A DNA stretch of 64,000 nucleotides. Source: Forficula auricularia (taxonomy: Eukaryota > Arthropoda > Insecta > Dermaptera > Forficulidae). The stretch spans positions 97,074,958-97,138,957 of the forward strand of contig JALMQS010000099.1 of assembly GCA_024734495.1 (NCBI GenBank). Reading direction: 5' to 3'. The translations under genes and the position numbers were made by a program. The notes beneath the pieces are model-generated. The model was given only the letters and a program-made list of their open reading frames with translations. It was not told where the DNA came from and ran no database searches. Numbering within the stretch: position 1 is the first letter of the stretch; the number at the start of each line of letters is the position of its first letter. This document shows positions 10,501 through 20,890 of the stretch, piece by piece.

Positions 10501-12620
10501 TAATAAATTCAAACACAAAATTTTAAGCTCTATAGATACAGTTTCAAATAGAAAAATAATTTTCCTATATTTCAGTTAATAATAAGCTGATATTTTTCGA
10601 TCCTAAAGGGTTACACTTTTTGTCAGACAACACAACATTCTCAGTGTAAATTATGAAGTTGTTTACAAGTGTTCTACTGTAATATATTGTACTAACTCAA
10701 GAATTGACAGTATTTATGTTCTCTATCCTTATATGACTGTCTCATCAAAATTACTAAACCTAGAAGATCTCGGCCCAGACATTTCTAAGGAAGTTTCCAT
10801 TAAATACAATATATTATAAAATCAAATAATATAGGTAACTCAAATTTTCTTTGGATTAGAAAGCAATTTGGCAACACAAAATCTTCTCATATACCTCTAA
10901 CTAGCTTTATATAGTATAAAACAATCCAATCAACAAAATCAGTTGGCTCCATAAGATCAAATAATTAGAAATCAAAGTATTTATCATCAACTTCGGTCTA
11001 GTTTTCTGCAGAATAAGTTTCTTTGCCAAGATAACTTTGATTGCAAATAAATATAGTGTGGGTAAGGACAGGCTACTAGGGATGGGAAATGCATGCGACA
11101 AGAAATAACGATATTATGAACGAAAATGTATCGAGCGCGGTCGATTCGACTACACGCGACCGCTTGAAGGTTAAAGGATGATCTTGGAAGAAACTTTTTT
11201 ATGTACCAAGACCTAAAATTAGTCAACTTTACTTTCCAACATTTTTTCACCCAAATCTCTGTCATCGTTTGACCGCACTGTGTTTCCCCTATTATCATAT
11301 CACAATAAAATTTCAGAATATTGACTGTTTTATTTTTAGAGATTTGCGTTTGTGTCAACACAATAGAATAAACAGGATCATTAGTTTTGGTTTTATTCAA
11401 CACACACACATAGACCTTTATTAATCCCCGTTACGAAAATTTTGCATGCGCATTGAATTAGGTTTGTTTTGTTAACAGGGGGGCAGGGTTATCGGAAAGT
11501 ACAAAGTAAACAGCCCCAACAAAATTACAAACAAATGAATTGCGAAGCGCAGAAATTACAGATTGAAGCTTTCGATGTGTGTATGTCTCTCCCAAATGCA
11601 TATATTGGTTTAACGTTCATAAATTCTCTATTTATTAAAAAAAAGAATATAGGCATACGTACTATAGCACATATTGGTAAACATACACACACACACACAC
11701 ACAAATTATTACTTTCCAAATTTCTATTTACCCAAGTTTTGAGAGCAGATTTATTAGATTTTTAAAAATGGCAAATGCAATATTGATCCATTAATATCAG
11801 ATTCATATGAGCTGCGTTTGTAGAGGAATTGAGGGCGAGTGGGGGGATACCAGAACAGGGGGTATAATCAAAAACATTACAAAGTAACGATTGATTTATG
11901 GTAATTTGAAACTTTTGAAACTTTTACTGTACGGTAATAATATGAGGGATTTAAAATACTATATAATAATCATGAAGAGAAAAAAATTCTTAGTTATTTT
12001 TTTTAAATAGCACAAAAACAGATTAAATGATTGTAAAAAGTCTTAAGATAATAATAATAATAATTTTCGAGTTATTAATTATTTTTCAAAATATATTCAG
12101 CACAGTGGTTAAATTTTGTACACTGGTTAACTCAAAAAGTAATAAAAAAAATTAAAATCAAATTTTATATTTAGTTGTTTTATATTATGATTAAGAGAAT
12201 ATTAAAATGTCGGTTAAAATCGAAACACCTAGAGTTGATGTTTACTTTTAACGTTTCTTTTGAAATTAAAATATTATATTTCAGATATTTATAATTTCAA
12301 CTTTATTGTAAGCATTAGCTCAGCAATTACGGCTAATTTTTTTTATATTGAAATAATTTCACCTTTTTTTGAAATATAAAAAAAAAAATCGAAAAAAAAA
12401 CTAAATGATATTATTTTATATTATGCACAGCATTTTTGAAAAAATTTTAAAAGTCTAAAAAAGTATTTGAGGAAATTAGGATATTATTAGAAATTTTAAA
12501 AATCAGGGTGACTTTTTAAGAGATATGGACAGAGTCTAGAAAACTAATTTTTGTTGGATTCTGAAGAAACGTTAATAAATCTAGAAATATAATATTTCTA
12601 TTTGTTTTAAAATTATAAAT
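10501..12620. other. AT-rich spacer, little of note
   Basis: Mostly unique DNA. 11050-11570 is somewhat richer in GC. An (AC)n microsatellite lies at about 11686-11702, and the small frames over it are microsatellite artefacts. No gene recognised. Confidence 0.4.
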
Positions 12621-12914
12621 GGTGTTTCAGAATGGATGGGTGTTTTGGAAATGAGAATAAGTCGGGTGTTTTTTAACTTGCAAACATTTTTATTGCCTAA
12701 AACGAAAGCTTAGATATTATCATTTAATAGTGAAAAAGGGAAATTCTTGAAAAAAAAAAAAATATTTTCTGAAAATGATTTTTTCCATGAATTTCACTTT
12801 TTCACTATTAAATGATAATATCTAAACTTTCGTCTTTTGCAATAAAATTTTGTGTAAGTTAAAAAACAGCTGACTTATTCTCATTTCAAAATCACCCATC
12901 CATTCTGGAACACC
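12621..12914. mobile_element. Foldback MITE with terminal GGTGTTYCAGAATGGATGGGTG-like repeats
   Basis: Both ends carry inverted copies of GGTGTTTCAGAATGGATG (the right end reads CATCCATTCTGGAACACC). The arms run about 120 bp inward, including ATTATCATTTAATAGTGAAA and its complement, around a short A-rich loop near 12750. Non-coding. The flanks (ATAAAT, CTTTTA) do not give a convincing duplication, so the superfamily is unassigned. Confidence 0.8.
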
Positions 12915-12934
12915 CTTTTAAATATAGAAAAAAG

Positions 12935-13090
12935 GTAGAGCCCTTCACCACCAACTAGGCGGGTAGAGCCCTTCCCCACCATCGAAGCAGCTATTTACCA
13001 GGGCACGAACATCGCCCTGCCCAAATCATTGTTAGGTCCCCACCAACTAGGCGGGCAGCGCGGACACGCACCACGCACCACCCCCTAACA
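12935..13090. repeat. Short GC-rich direct repeats
   Basis: GGTAGAGCCCTTCMCCACCA occurs twice (near 12936 and 12961), and CACCAACTAGGCGGG occurs near 12949 and 13041. This GC-rich block sits just outside the foldback at 12621-12914. Origin unknown. Confidence 0.6.
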
Positions 13091-13806
13091 AGTTCTTAAA
13101 AGATATAAACAATATTTTAAAATCTACTTTTTAGACCCTGAATAAAAACGTTAAGATATGAAAAAATATCGATATTATTTATTTTATTTTTTTATGAATA
13201 TAATATTTCTATTAATTTTTATACCTAGTGTTGTTTAGTACGAATTAAAAATTATATAAATAGACAAAAAGCACAGGGGGCTATGTTAACGTCACGTGAG
13301 CAAATCCCATCTGATTATTTATTTTCTTAAATTTTTCCTCTCCAAATGTGGTTAAAAATTTTTATGATGAATAATGAAATTTGGCTGATCTATCTCTCTC
13401 TCTCTCTGGTGCTGATCTAGGAGCCTCGGAGGTGTTTTAACATTGCATTATCCCCCGGGGGGTGGAAGAGTTGCGGGGGTGGAAGCGTTGTGAAACTAAT
13501 CTAGCCGTAGGGCTTGCTTAAAGAGATCCCGGCCTCGGCTTATGATTGATGGGTGATTATCGCGCTTGCAACCCCCTACCCCCCAAACCATCAACCCTCT
13601 GAACAACCAACTAATTTGTTGTATATCTAGCGAATAGTAGCAGTAGTAGTAGTGGTAGTAGTTGAATGGAGTAGAGCAGTAGAAAATTACCAACCTCCCT
13701 ATTGGTAAATGGCAAGTACGGTGTTGCCTCCATGTGGAAGAAATTGAAACTAACGCAATCGGGTCGCTGTCACAAATGTCATATGAATAATCAAAGAATA
13801 TTAAAC
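13091..13806. other. Spacer with GC-richer island (13380-13740)
   Basis: A (CT)n tract near 13394-13408 is followed by unique GC-richer sequence and a TAG/TAGTAG-type trinucleotide stretch near 13630-13662. No gene recognised. Confidence 0.35.
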
Positions 13807-13818
13807 TTATATTTATTT

Positions 13819-14098
13819 TTGATAAGGGAGAATGGTGTAGGTTCTTGGTGAAACATATTAAATAAAGTATAGAAAATTTTTGAATTTTTTTTTTGAAACT
13901 TTTGAAATTTTAAAATATAAAATACTAGGTAGGTTTCACATAAATAAAAGACACTGTCCTTTGTGAACTCCTGAAGATGGGTTTAAACCCCGAAATATAT
14001 ATAGAGTCGTGCTAAACAAGCAGCTTTTATTAATGTGAAACCTACCTAGTATTTTATATTTTAAATTTTAAAAAGTTTCAAAAATGTTCTTTACTTTA
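13819..14098. mobile_element. Foldback PLE-like element, subfamily a (12-bp duplication, empty site known)
   Basis: An extension on the left side only (GGTGTAGGTTCTTGGTGAAAC) is followed by two long inverted arms. Their key parts are AATACTAGGTAGGTTTCAC and its complement GTGAAACCTACCTAGTATT. The loop carries a hammerhead-like core on the plus strand: CTGAAGA (13971-13977), GGG, TTTAAA, CCC, then GAAATAT (13992-13998). The exact 12-bp duplication TTATATTTATTT lies at 13807-13818 and 14099-14110. The paralogous segment at 16826 onward has one copy of this 12-mer and no insertion. Confidence 0.88.
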
Positions 14099-14286
14099 TT
14101 ATATTTATTTAATAAATTGGTTTTATTTTTGTTTATATGTCATTTAAACACTGATCAATCAGGTGTCAGAAAACCCAATTGAACTAGTTCAAGCTTTCAC
14201 CACCAGTTGGCGTATCTGCAATTTCCAGTTACCAATTATGTCTACGTATTTAGCTTATATTTTATTTACCGAAATTGTTCTAGAAA
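14099..14286. repeat. Dispersed repeat E, copy 1
   Basis: Matches 16830-16998 (for example CCCAATTGAACTAGTTCAA and TTCCAGTTACCAATTATGTC). Together with 13788-13806 it forms one repeat copy that was split by the PLE-like insertion at 13819-14098. Confidence 0.75.
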
Positions 14287-14634
14287 TCAAAAGATTAATT
14301 TTTTTTGATAATCATCTTTCAATAAAAAAAATATATATATCAAATATTAGCGATTTTAATGGTTTTATTTAATATCGAAATAATTTATTGATTTTTTTTC
14401 GTATTACATAAATACAATTATTTTAATAATAATAACAATCTGAAAAGGTTTATAAGAATACAAATTTTTCGGGGGAAAATTCTTCCTTTAGTTGTTTTTC
14501 GTCTTTAATAAAATAAAGGCATGGTCTAAATGGCAAAAACAAATTTCTACTATAAATTTTATATCATGTTCTATCAAAATTAAAAACCCCTAGGTAGGTT
14601 TCACAAATAAAAGAAAAATTGTTTATGGCTAAAA

Positions 14635-15086
14635 CAGCGGTCGGGGAACCGGGGTAAATTATCCCAAATGGAGTAACAATGAAACTATCAGGGGTAAAAA
14701 GGACACTTTTTAAATTTTATATTTTATAAACTATTATAGTATTTTTACTTTAATAGCTTTTCCAGGAATTCAAAATCGTTATACTTTATTAAAAGTAAAA
14801 ACGAAGAACAGAAATCGGCTGAATGCGCTCACGTCAAAAAAATCATAATTTTGAAGTCATTTTAGCAAAAATGAAACATCATTTTTCTAAAACTTAAAAG
14901 CGTTGGAATTATGTTAATGTTTAGAATTTTTATTTACTTACAGATAGTTTTCATGTAAATTCCAATTAATCCAACAAATAATATTACATTTATCTTGCTT
15001 TTTTTGGCTTTTTAGAATGTAGGGGTAACAGCGGCCTAACGCAAAAATATTTTGGGGTAATGGCTAAAAAAGTTCCCCGACCTCTG
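14635..15086. mobile_element. hAT-type non-autonomous element (exact 8-bp duplication)
   Basis: Termini CAGCGGTCGGGGAAC and, inward from the right, CAGAGGTCGGGGAAC are classic hAT ends. Exact 8-bp duplications GGCTAAAA flank the element at 14627-14634 and 15087-15094. The subterminal GGGGTAAATTATCCC and its right-hand relative extend the inverted repeat. The 452-bp interior is AT-rich and non-coding. Confidence 0.92.
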
Positions 15087-15194
15087 GGCTAAAAAGAGCT
15101 CATTTTCAGGAGCTTAGATTGATGTGGATCATAAACATAGACCAGATTTTTTATGCAATAAAAGTAGTAGTCGAATTTTAATTATATTAACGAT

Positions 15195-15440
15195 AACTTT
15201 TAAGGAGTTAGGTGTTGGTTCTAGGTGAAACATTTTAATAAAATAATAAAACTTGAGCAAGATGCGAGGTAGGTTTCACAAAAAAGAAATAAAACAAAAT
15301 TGAGTTTTGAATTCGATATATTTCGGGGGTGAGCCCATCATCAGGATTCAAAGTAAACTGATTAATATATCGAATTCAAAACTCAATTTTGTTCTATTTC
15401 TTTTTGTGAAACTACTGCATCTTGTCAAGTTTTATTATTA
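15195..15440. mobile_element. Foldback PLE-like element, subfamily a (12-bp duplication)
   Basis: A left extension (GGTGTTGGTTCTAGGTGAAAC) is followed by inverted arms carrying GAGGTAGGTTTCAC, then AATTGAGTTTTGAATTCGAT and its complement. The minus strand holds CTGATGA (15337-15343), GGG...CCCC and GAAATATAT, the same AUAU-type hammerhead-like core as 13971-13998. The exact 12-bp duplication TATATTAACGAT lies at 15183-15194 and 15441-15452. Confidence 0.88.
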
Positions 15441-15452
15441 TATATTAACGAT

Positions 15453-16566
15453 GTTTCACATCGAATCAACAACCATTCTCCCTGAAGAAAATTATTTAAA
15501 AAATTTTCTTACAGCCATAATAATTATTTATTTTATATTATTAAAAACTACATAATGTGGTTTATTTCAAAAATTTCTAAGAATTTCCTAATATATTTTT
15601 TTTTTCTATAGTATTTTTTCTCGCCGTTACTTGTGTGTCTGTCTGTCTGTCCATCGATATTAATTCCCTTTCGCTTCTTCATTTCAGCCTCGCCCTTTTT
15701 TCTTCATTTGTTTCTATTTTCGCCTGGCTTTTCATTTCCTGATGTCTCTCTCTCTCTCTCTCTCTCCCTTCATCCTATTCACTTATTTACCACTTTCCGT
15801 TCTCTCTATTAAGAATATTAAATTTCTAACCTTAACATTTTAACCTCAATATTTCCATCAATATGTTTATTTGATGAAAATGAAATCATTTTTTTTATTT
15901 TAGAATCCAAATCTGTGTGTGAAAGTTGATGGGCAAATTAAAGCATTATTCCGAAAAATTTTATTCCACATTTAGAAAAGAAATTTGATTTAAACAAAAA
16001 AAGGGACGTATATATTACACTGCTCGACAAAAATTAAACAAAAATGTTTTTCTTATTTAACCCTAGTTCAAAATATTTTAAGCTTTGGACGATATCACAT
16101 TGATTTTGCTAGATAAATGATCATATCTTCCAAAATACTTAAGATATCATATTTGTTTTTTATTGTGATTGATATGGAATCAATGAGTGAATTCGGGTAT
16201 TTTTGTTATCATTTTAATTTAAGTATTTGATCTGAAATTGAGCTGATACAAAAATTGTCTAAAATCAGCCTATTTGGAACTCTCTTACACCATGTAAAAA
16301 AATTAAAAAAAAAAATTAACTTCCCATAGAGATATTTAAAGTGTTATTTTACAACCTCATATAAAATTTGATATTTCCCAAAATAATAATTAAATTAAAA
16401 TATTAATAGGATTTTTGATTTAAAGAAAAATGATTACATATAGATCCTAAATTTCAACTTTTTATCCTATTTAGTTTAGGAGCTACAATGGTCTAAATAG
16501 ATAACAATTGTTGCAACACTGATAGGATGCCGTACTGTCGTTTTATGGAACCCTAAGTCATCCTAA
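15453..16566. other. Spacer with (TC)n microsatellite
   Basis: A (TC)n tract lies near 15743-15766. CACTGCTCGACAAAAATTAA near 16019 resembles a single mariner/Tc-type terminus next to TA, but no partner end was found. No gene recognised. Confidence 0.35.
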
Positions 16567-16773
16567 AAATTATATTTTAAAAAACTCAAAAACACGCTTG
16601 TAAAAAGTGCAAAATAATGTGATACTTGATCAAAAAGTTGTAGGGTGCAGAAACATGTACTTTTAATTAATTTCGACAAAGTGCCCCACGCTTTTTGATT
16701 AAGTATTCCATAATTTTGTACTTTTTAGAAGCTTATGTTTTTATTGTTTTTTAAATATAATATTTATTTTTTA
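16567..16773. repeat. Foldback repeat, unclassified
   Basis: Arms pair AAGTGCAAAATAATGTGATAC and ATCAAAAAG(TTG) on the left with CTTTTTGATTAAGTATTCC and ATAATTTTGTACTTTTTAG on the right; the outer ends read TATATTTTAAAAAAC and GTTTTTTAAATATAA. Non-coding, single copy here. Confidence 0.7.
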
Positions 16774-16825
16774 CTTTTTAGTCTTAATTATTTTTATAGA
16801 GAAAAGTTGCTTTTCTCCAAAAAGA

Positions 16826-16998
16826 ATATTAAACTTATATTTATTTAATAAATAGGTTTTGTTTTTGTTTATATGTCATTCAAAGACCCAATTGAACTAG
16901 TTCAACCTATCACCAGCAGTTGAAGTACCTGTAATTTCCAGTTACCAATTATGTCTACGAATTTAGCTTATATTTTATTTAGCGAAATTGTTCTAGGT
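16826..16998. repeat. Dispersed repeat E, copy 2 (empty-site paralogue)
   Basis: Sequence collinear with 13801-13818 plus 14099-14286 but without the 280-bp PLE-like insertion: TTAAACTTATATTTATTT continues directly into AATAAATAGG. It therefore supplies the pre-insertion state of the 13819-14098 element. Confidence 0.8.
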
Positions 16999-17047
16999 TC
17001 TCTTTTTGGAATTTAACAGAATTATATGTTTTTATATAATTTCATTT

Positions 17048-17275
17048 TTTTTTTTTTATAAATTTTATTAAACCAATTATTTTACATGCATTTATGCATA
17101 AATTGTTTTTGAGCTTCGATTCCGGAGATTACTTATCCACCATCGAGTGTCCTTGATCATCTTTTAGTCCTTGTTTTTAATAAGAGGAAAAAACTTATTA
17201 AATAAAAAAAACCTCTTTTCCGATAACTATTTCAATTCCATTATTCTCTCCCAATCCCCAGTCCCCCTTTTCCCC
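17048..17275 (-). mobile_element. SINE-A copy 2 (14-bp target duplication)
   Basis: Minus-strand copy with its poly-A tail at the left (a T run from 17048). The 14-bp duplication ATATAATTTCATTT is exact at 17034-17047 and 17276-17289. It carries the GGAG..CTCC hairpin region and a purine-rich 5' end (GGGGAAAAGGGGGAC on the minus strand) that differs from other copies. It is inserted just downstream of repeat E copy 2. Confidence 0.85.
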
Positions 17276-17289
17276 ATATAATTTCATTT

Positions 17290-18128
17290 AAATTGAGTAG
17301 ATAAACAATTATTTTTATAGAGAAATGTTTGCGGAATTTAACAGAACAAAAGTCACATTGATAGATAAATACATACATACAGGTGAAGCTAATATAAAGC
17401 GTGTAAAAATGATAATTTTAAACCAAATTTTATATTATTATCCAAGCATTCCAAAAATAATGTAATACGATTTGTAATTCAAGTGTAAGGAGTTTGAGTT
17501 TTACTGCATTGGTGTTCAATAAAGAATGTTGATGGGGGTTGTCCGATGCGACCCCCACTTGGCCCCCCGGTCGGCTGCTGCATAATTGAGAGCCCCAAGG
17601 CCCATTCCGGCTGATTCAGCCGAGTCGGTGTCACTTCTTCTACTCCGGCTGTCATTTAGCCTACCGACGTAGACACACTTTTTCCTTTACCCGAAGAATA
17701 TTAGATCTCGTGAGTCGAGGGTAAGTAAGCACAAGAGGGAGGGCCAAGTGAGACAACAGTTGTCATAGAAATTCACAAGGCCTTGGGAAGGAAGCTTTCG
17801 GAAAAATTAAGAAAATGGAAACGTTAAACTTTAATAAACGTTTGAGAAGGAAACGGAAACGAAAATGATACATTTGATAAAAATATATGAAGTAGATGAA
17901 TCTCATAATAAATTATTACAGGTTGAATTAAAAAATCATTAAAAGCTATTTGTACTTAATTTTATCCTTTCTTTTCAAAAAGTAATAGGTGGAAAGACAA
18001 TTTATTGATTGTAATAGTCAAGTTTCCATATTGCCACCGAAAAGCCCCTTGAATATAGTCAACCAAACTTACGCCTAAACACTAGTCTAATTACATTTCT
18101 AGAGAAAAATTAAACAAAAATTTCTCCC
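17290..18128. other. Spacer with GC-richer island (17540-17790)
   Basis: About 17330-17412 (TACATACAGGTGAAGCTAAT near 17375) resembles an insect retroposon 3' tail, but I cannot identify the element. 17540-17790 is unique and GC-richer. No ORF of note. Confidence 0.3.
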
Positions 18129-18677
18129 CGTAAATCTAACAATGAATTCCAGTAAAGTTTTATACGCTGATTATCATGCAATATCTCGATTTTTTAGAAC
18201 ACGTCAGAGTTTTGAGATATTATTGGTCAAAATGACGAAAAAAGGCCATTTTGAACTATATTCGAGTCCCATTAAATATTAAACAGCAATATTTGAAATC
18301 AAAATATTTTGTTGGCGTAATAGAAAACAGCTTCCTCTTTGATTTTCAACTTACCACTAGAATTTAGCTCATTTAGAACTCGAGTTATAACTAAAAAACT
18401 AAGACCTTCACTTAATTTTCTCGAGTTCTAATTGTAGTTAAAAACAAGTGGTAATTTGAAAATCAAAGAGGAATCTGTTTTCTATTACTTCAACAAAATA
18501 ATTTGATTTCAAATATTGCTGTTTAATATTTAATGGGACACGAAAATAGGTCAAAATGGCCTTTTTCGTCATTGTGACCAATAATATTTCAAAACTCTGA
18601 CGTGCTGTAAAAAATCGAGAAATTCCATGATAATCATGGTAGAAAACTATACTGGAATCCATTGTTAGGTTTACGTG
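18129..18677. mobile_element. Long foldback element H, copy 1
   Basis: Arms of roughly 250 bp each. The ends are CCGTAAATCTAACAATG and CATTGTTAGGTTTACG. Inner landmarks are TCGATTTTTTAGAACACG, GACGAAAAAAGGCCATTTT and AAATCAAAGAGG and their complements. A shorter, degenerate copy lies at 49155-49524. No protein coded; the open frame at 18438-18662 is arm sequence. No target duplication was identified. Confidence 0.8.
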
Positions 18678-18707
18678 AAAAAAAATTTTGTATATAGTGT
18701 TATTTAA

Positions 18708-18965
18708 AAATGTAATATCGAAATTTCATGATGAATCATCAGAATTTTGATATGAATATTGATGAAATAGTTACAATCTATCGGGATTTAATGAATAATG
18801 TCCTCCTTTTATAAAAAATAAATCCAGATTTGAGTATGCTATCTTGTTATGTGAAGCTAATTTCATAATTTAAAATGTAAACAAAAAGGCTATTTTTTGT
18901 AACAATCCACATTGTTAATGTGAGGTTATGTTGCTTTACGTAAACATAATAATGCAAAATTGACT
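18708..18965 (+). repeat. Dispersed repeat D, copy 1 (uninterrupted)
   Basis: About 250 bp running from AATATCGAAATTTCATGATG, through TTATAAAAAATAAATCCAGA and GAAGCTAATTTCATAATTT, to GTGAGGTTATGTTGCTTTAC. Collinear with 20440-20885, which carries an extra 127-bp insertion plus its 13-bp duplication. Partial copies of the right half occur near 20985, 21325 (plus) and 22671, 23800, 36160, 37365, 37560 and 37780 (minus). Confidence 0.8.
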
Positions 18966-19439
18966 ATTTTGCTGGGAAACTATGCTGAAGTGTTTTAGAT
19001 TTAATAATTCTGATGAAATGTTTATATTAGAATAAGTCAACGTTTTGACATTTGATTATGGTGTCGTTTAAAGTGTTATTGATGATGCTTTTGATATGAT
19101 TGAGACATAATACTTGTCAGAATATAAGCTATGACAGCATTTCAAAGAAGATGAAGGCTGAAAATGGTTGCAATTTGGTCTCGGATGCAAGTTTCCTCCA
19201 AGGTATGTGTAAAGAATGGACAACATTTCGACCCTGAATGTTTTCAATGATTTGATTGTCACATAATTGTATAATATCTCATCAAAAATAAAGTTCTTTT
19301 AGCAGAAACGCTTCATGAATAGTTAAATTTCCTATTAATTGCTACATATTTATAATCATGGGAAGATTCAGTGTTCGCTTTCGCTAATTCAAGTGACAGG
19401 CAATGATACGATGGAAGCCATTCATAATTGAATAGACCT
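18966..19439. other. Unique spacer
   Basis: No shared repeat recognised. The small open frame at 19068-19262 (minus) has no known domain. Confidence 0.35.
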
Positions 19440-20400
19440 CTCTTCTGACAGTTGATATCCTCTAAATTCTTAATTTTGAAATTTTCCTCTTTTTTTTTTT
19501 ATTTTTTTCCCAGTCGAACCCATTTATCAGGACTATGTGAGCCTAACAACAACATCTATTGAGGTTAGTCACGAGTGATATCCTATGTTGGTGTGTGTGT
19601 GTGCGTCAGAATCAGTCGCTGCCGAGCCAATAGAGTGCGCAGTGTATATCCACCCCCCAGCCGGGGGTGGCTGGCTGGTAGCAGGTGCGGCGGTTCCCTC
19701 AGACCCACCCCCCCGGACTCGGTTGCATGTTCCGCCCAAATGAAAATTGTCTCCAAGCAACCCCCTCGGAGGGGTTGTGACGGCTTCTGGTTATTAATGG
19801 TGCAAGCGCGCCCCCCGTGCAGGTGTGTCTGTGTATATTTGCAACTATTTGCGACTCGCAGGTGCCGGGGCTGCAGGTGCGGCTGACTCCATGGACGTGT
19901 CGTAGAAACGGAAGAATTCAGCTCCGGTGGGGTGGATGGGTGGGTTAAGCTCGGGTGAGTGATGGCTCAATCCACGGCCAAGCAAGACACACACATACAC
20001 ACATACACGGGTACAAACAGACGCCAAGTAGCCTGTTTGTAGCTCCATTGTGGCTGCCGTGCACTCTTTCCGGCCAAATTGCCTTGGCCATAAATCGCCA
20101 GCCAATGCCGATTTCATTACAGCCGACCCAAAAGAGAGAGGGAATTAATAAGAGCGAGGTGCGAGCAATGAGATGCACCAGGGGGATCGTCCTCCCACGC
20201 TTCTGCTTCTTCTTAATGGCCAAATAAAAGTAAAGCCCGACGAAACAAAGCACTCCATTTCAATTAACAACAAAGTATCACATTACAGTAACACAAACGG
20301 ATATCCTGGATCTTCCTCAAATGGACTTTTCCCATCGCCGTCAGAAAATGGCAATCAATAAAAACATTCTACGATTTATAGGAAAATCAAAAGGTCGACG
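19440..20400. other. Largest GC-richer unique island
   Basis: About 1 kb of non-repeated sequence with a T run, a TG microsatellite (19589-19604), C/G-rich blocks (CCCCCCAGCCGGGGG near 19655) and an AC/CA tract (19986-20008). Overlapping frames exist on both strands but are interrupted, run through microsatellites and show no known domain. It could be a promoter or enhancer region; function is not demonstrated. Confidence 0.35.
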
Positions 20401-20435
20401 GCTCAATCATCCTGTATAATTACTTAAAAAGTACT

Positions 20436-20890
20436 ATACAACTAATATCGAAATTCCATGATGAATAATCAGAAGATTAAAGAGTAAGTACCAAGAGAAA
20501 TATTAAGACACAAGAGTTTTTTATCGGGTTATAGTGGTGATTCACAAGTACTTGTGAAACACCACTATAACCCGTTAAAAATCTCTTGTGTTTAATATGT
20601 TTCACTATAAACCAACACCGCTTTCCCTAAATGTTAGAAATATTAAGAACATCAAAAAACGTACCTATTTGATATGAATATTGATTAAATACTTTCAATC
20701 AATCGGGTTTTAATGAATAATGTCATGGTTTTATAAAAAATAAATCCAGATTTCACAATATACTATATTGTTATTTGAAGCTAATTTCACAATTTAAAAT
20801 GTAAACAAAAGGCTATTATTTTTAACAATACACATTTTGTTAATGTGAGGTTATGTTGGTTTACGTAAACAAAATAATGCAAAAGTTTTT
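20436..20890 (+). repeat. Dispersed repeat D, copy 2, split by a foldback insertion
   Basis: 20440-20475 and 20665-20885 match 18712-18960. The intervening part contains a PLE-like foldback (20509-20635) and its 13-bp duplication. The right part ends with GTGAGGTTATGTTGGTTTAC. Confidence 0.8.
20509..20635 (-). mobile_element. Short foldback PLE-like element, subfamily a (13-bp duplication)
   Basis: An almost perfect hairpin: CACAAGAG, then ATCGGGTTATAGTGGTG, with an inner TTCACAAGTACTTGTGAA palindrome at its tip. A one-sided extension on the right reads GTTTCACTATAAACCAACACC, which is the complement of the subfamily a extension at 15195 and 13819. The exact 13-bp duplication AGAAATATTAAGA lies at 20496-20508 and 20636-20648. 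It lacks the hammerhead-like core. Confidence 0.85.

Noticed and set aside
12556..12580. CTGAAGAAACGTT as a PLE motif
   Set aside because: Helix II is entirely missing; likely chance.
15476..15505. CTGAAGAAAATT near subfamily a element
   Set aside because: No GAAAC follows and it lies outside the duplication-defined element.
17330..17412. LINE 3' tail (TACATACAGGTGAAGCTAAT)
   Set aside because: Familiar-looking insect repeat tail, but I cannot name the family or delimit it from sequence alone.
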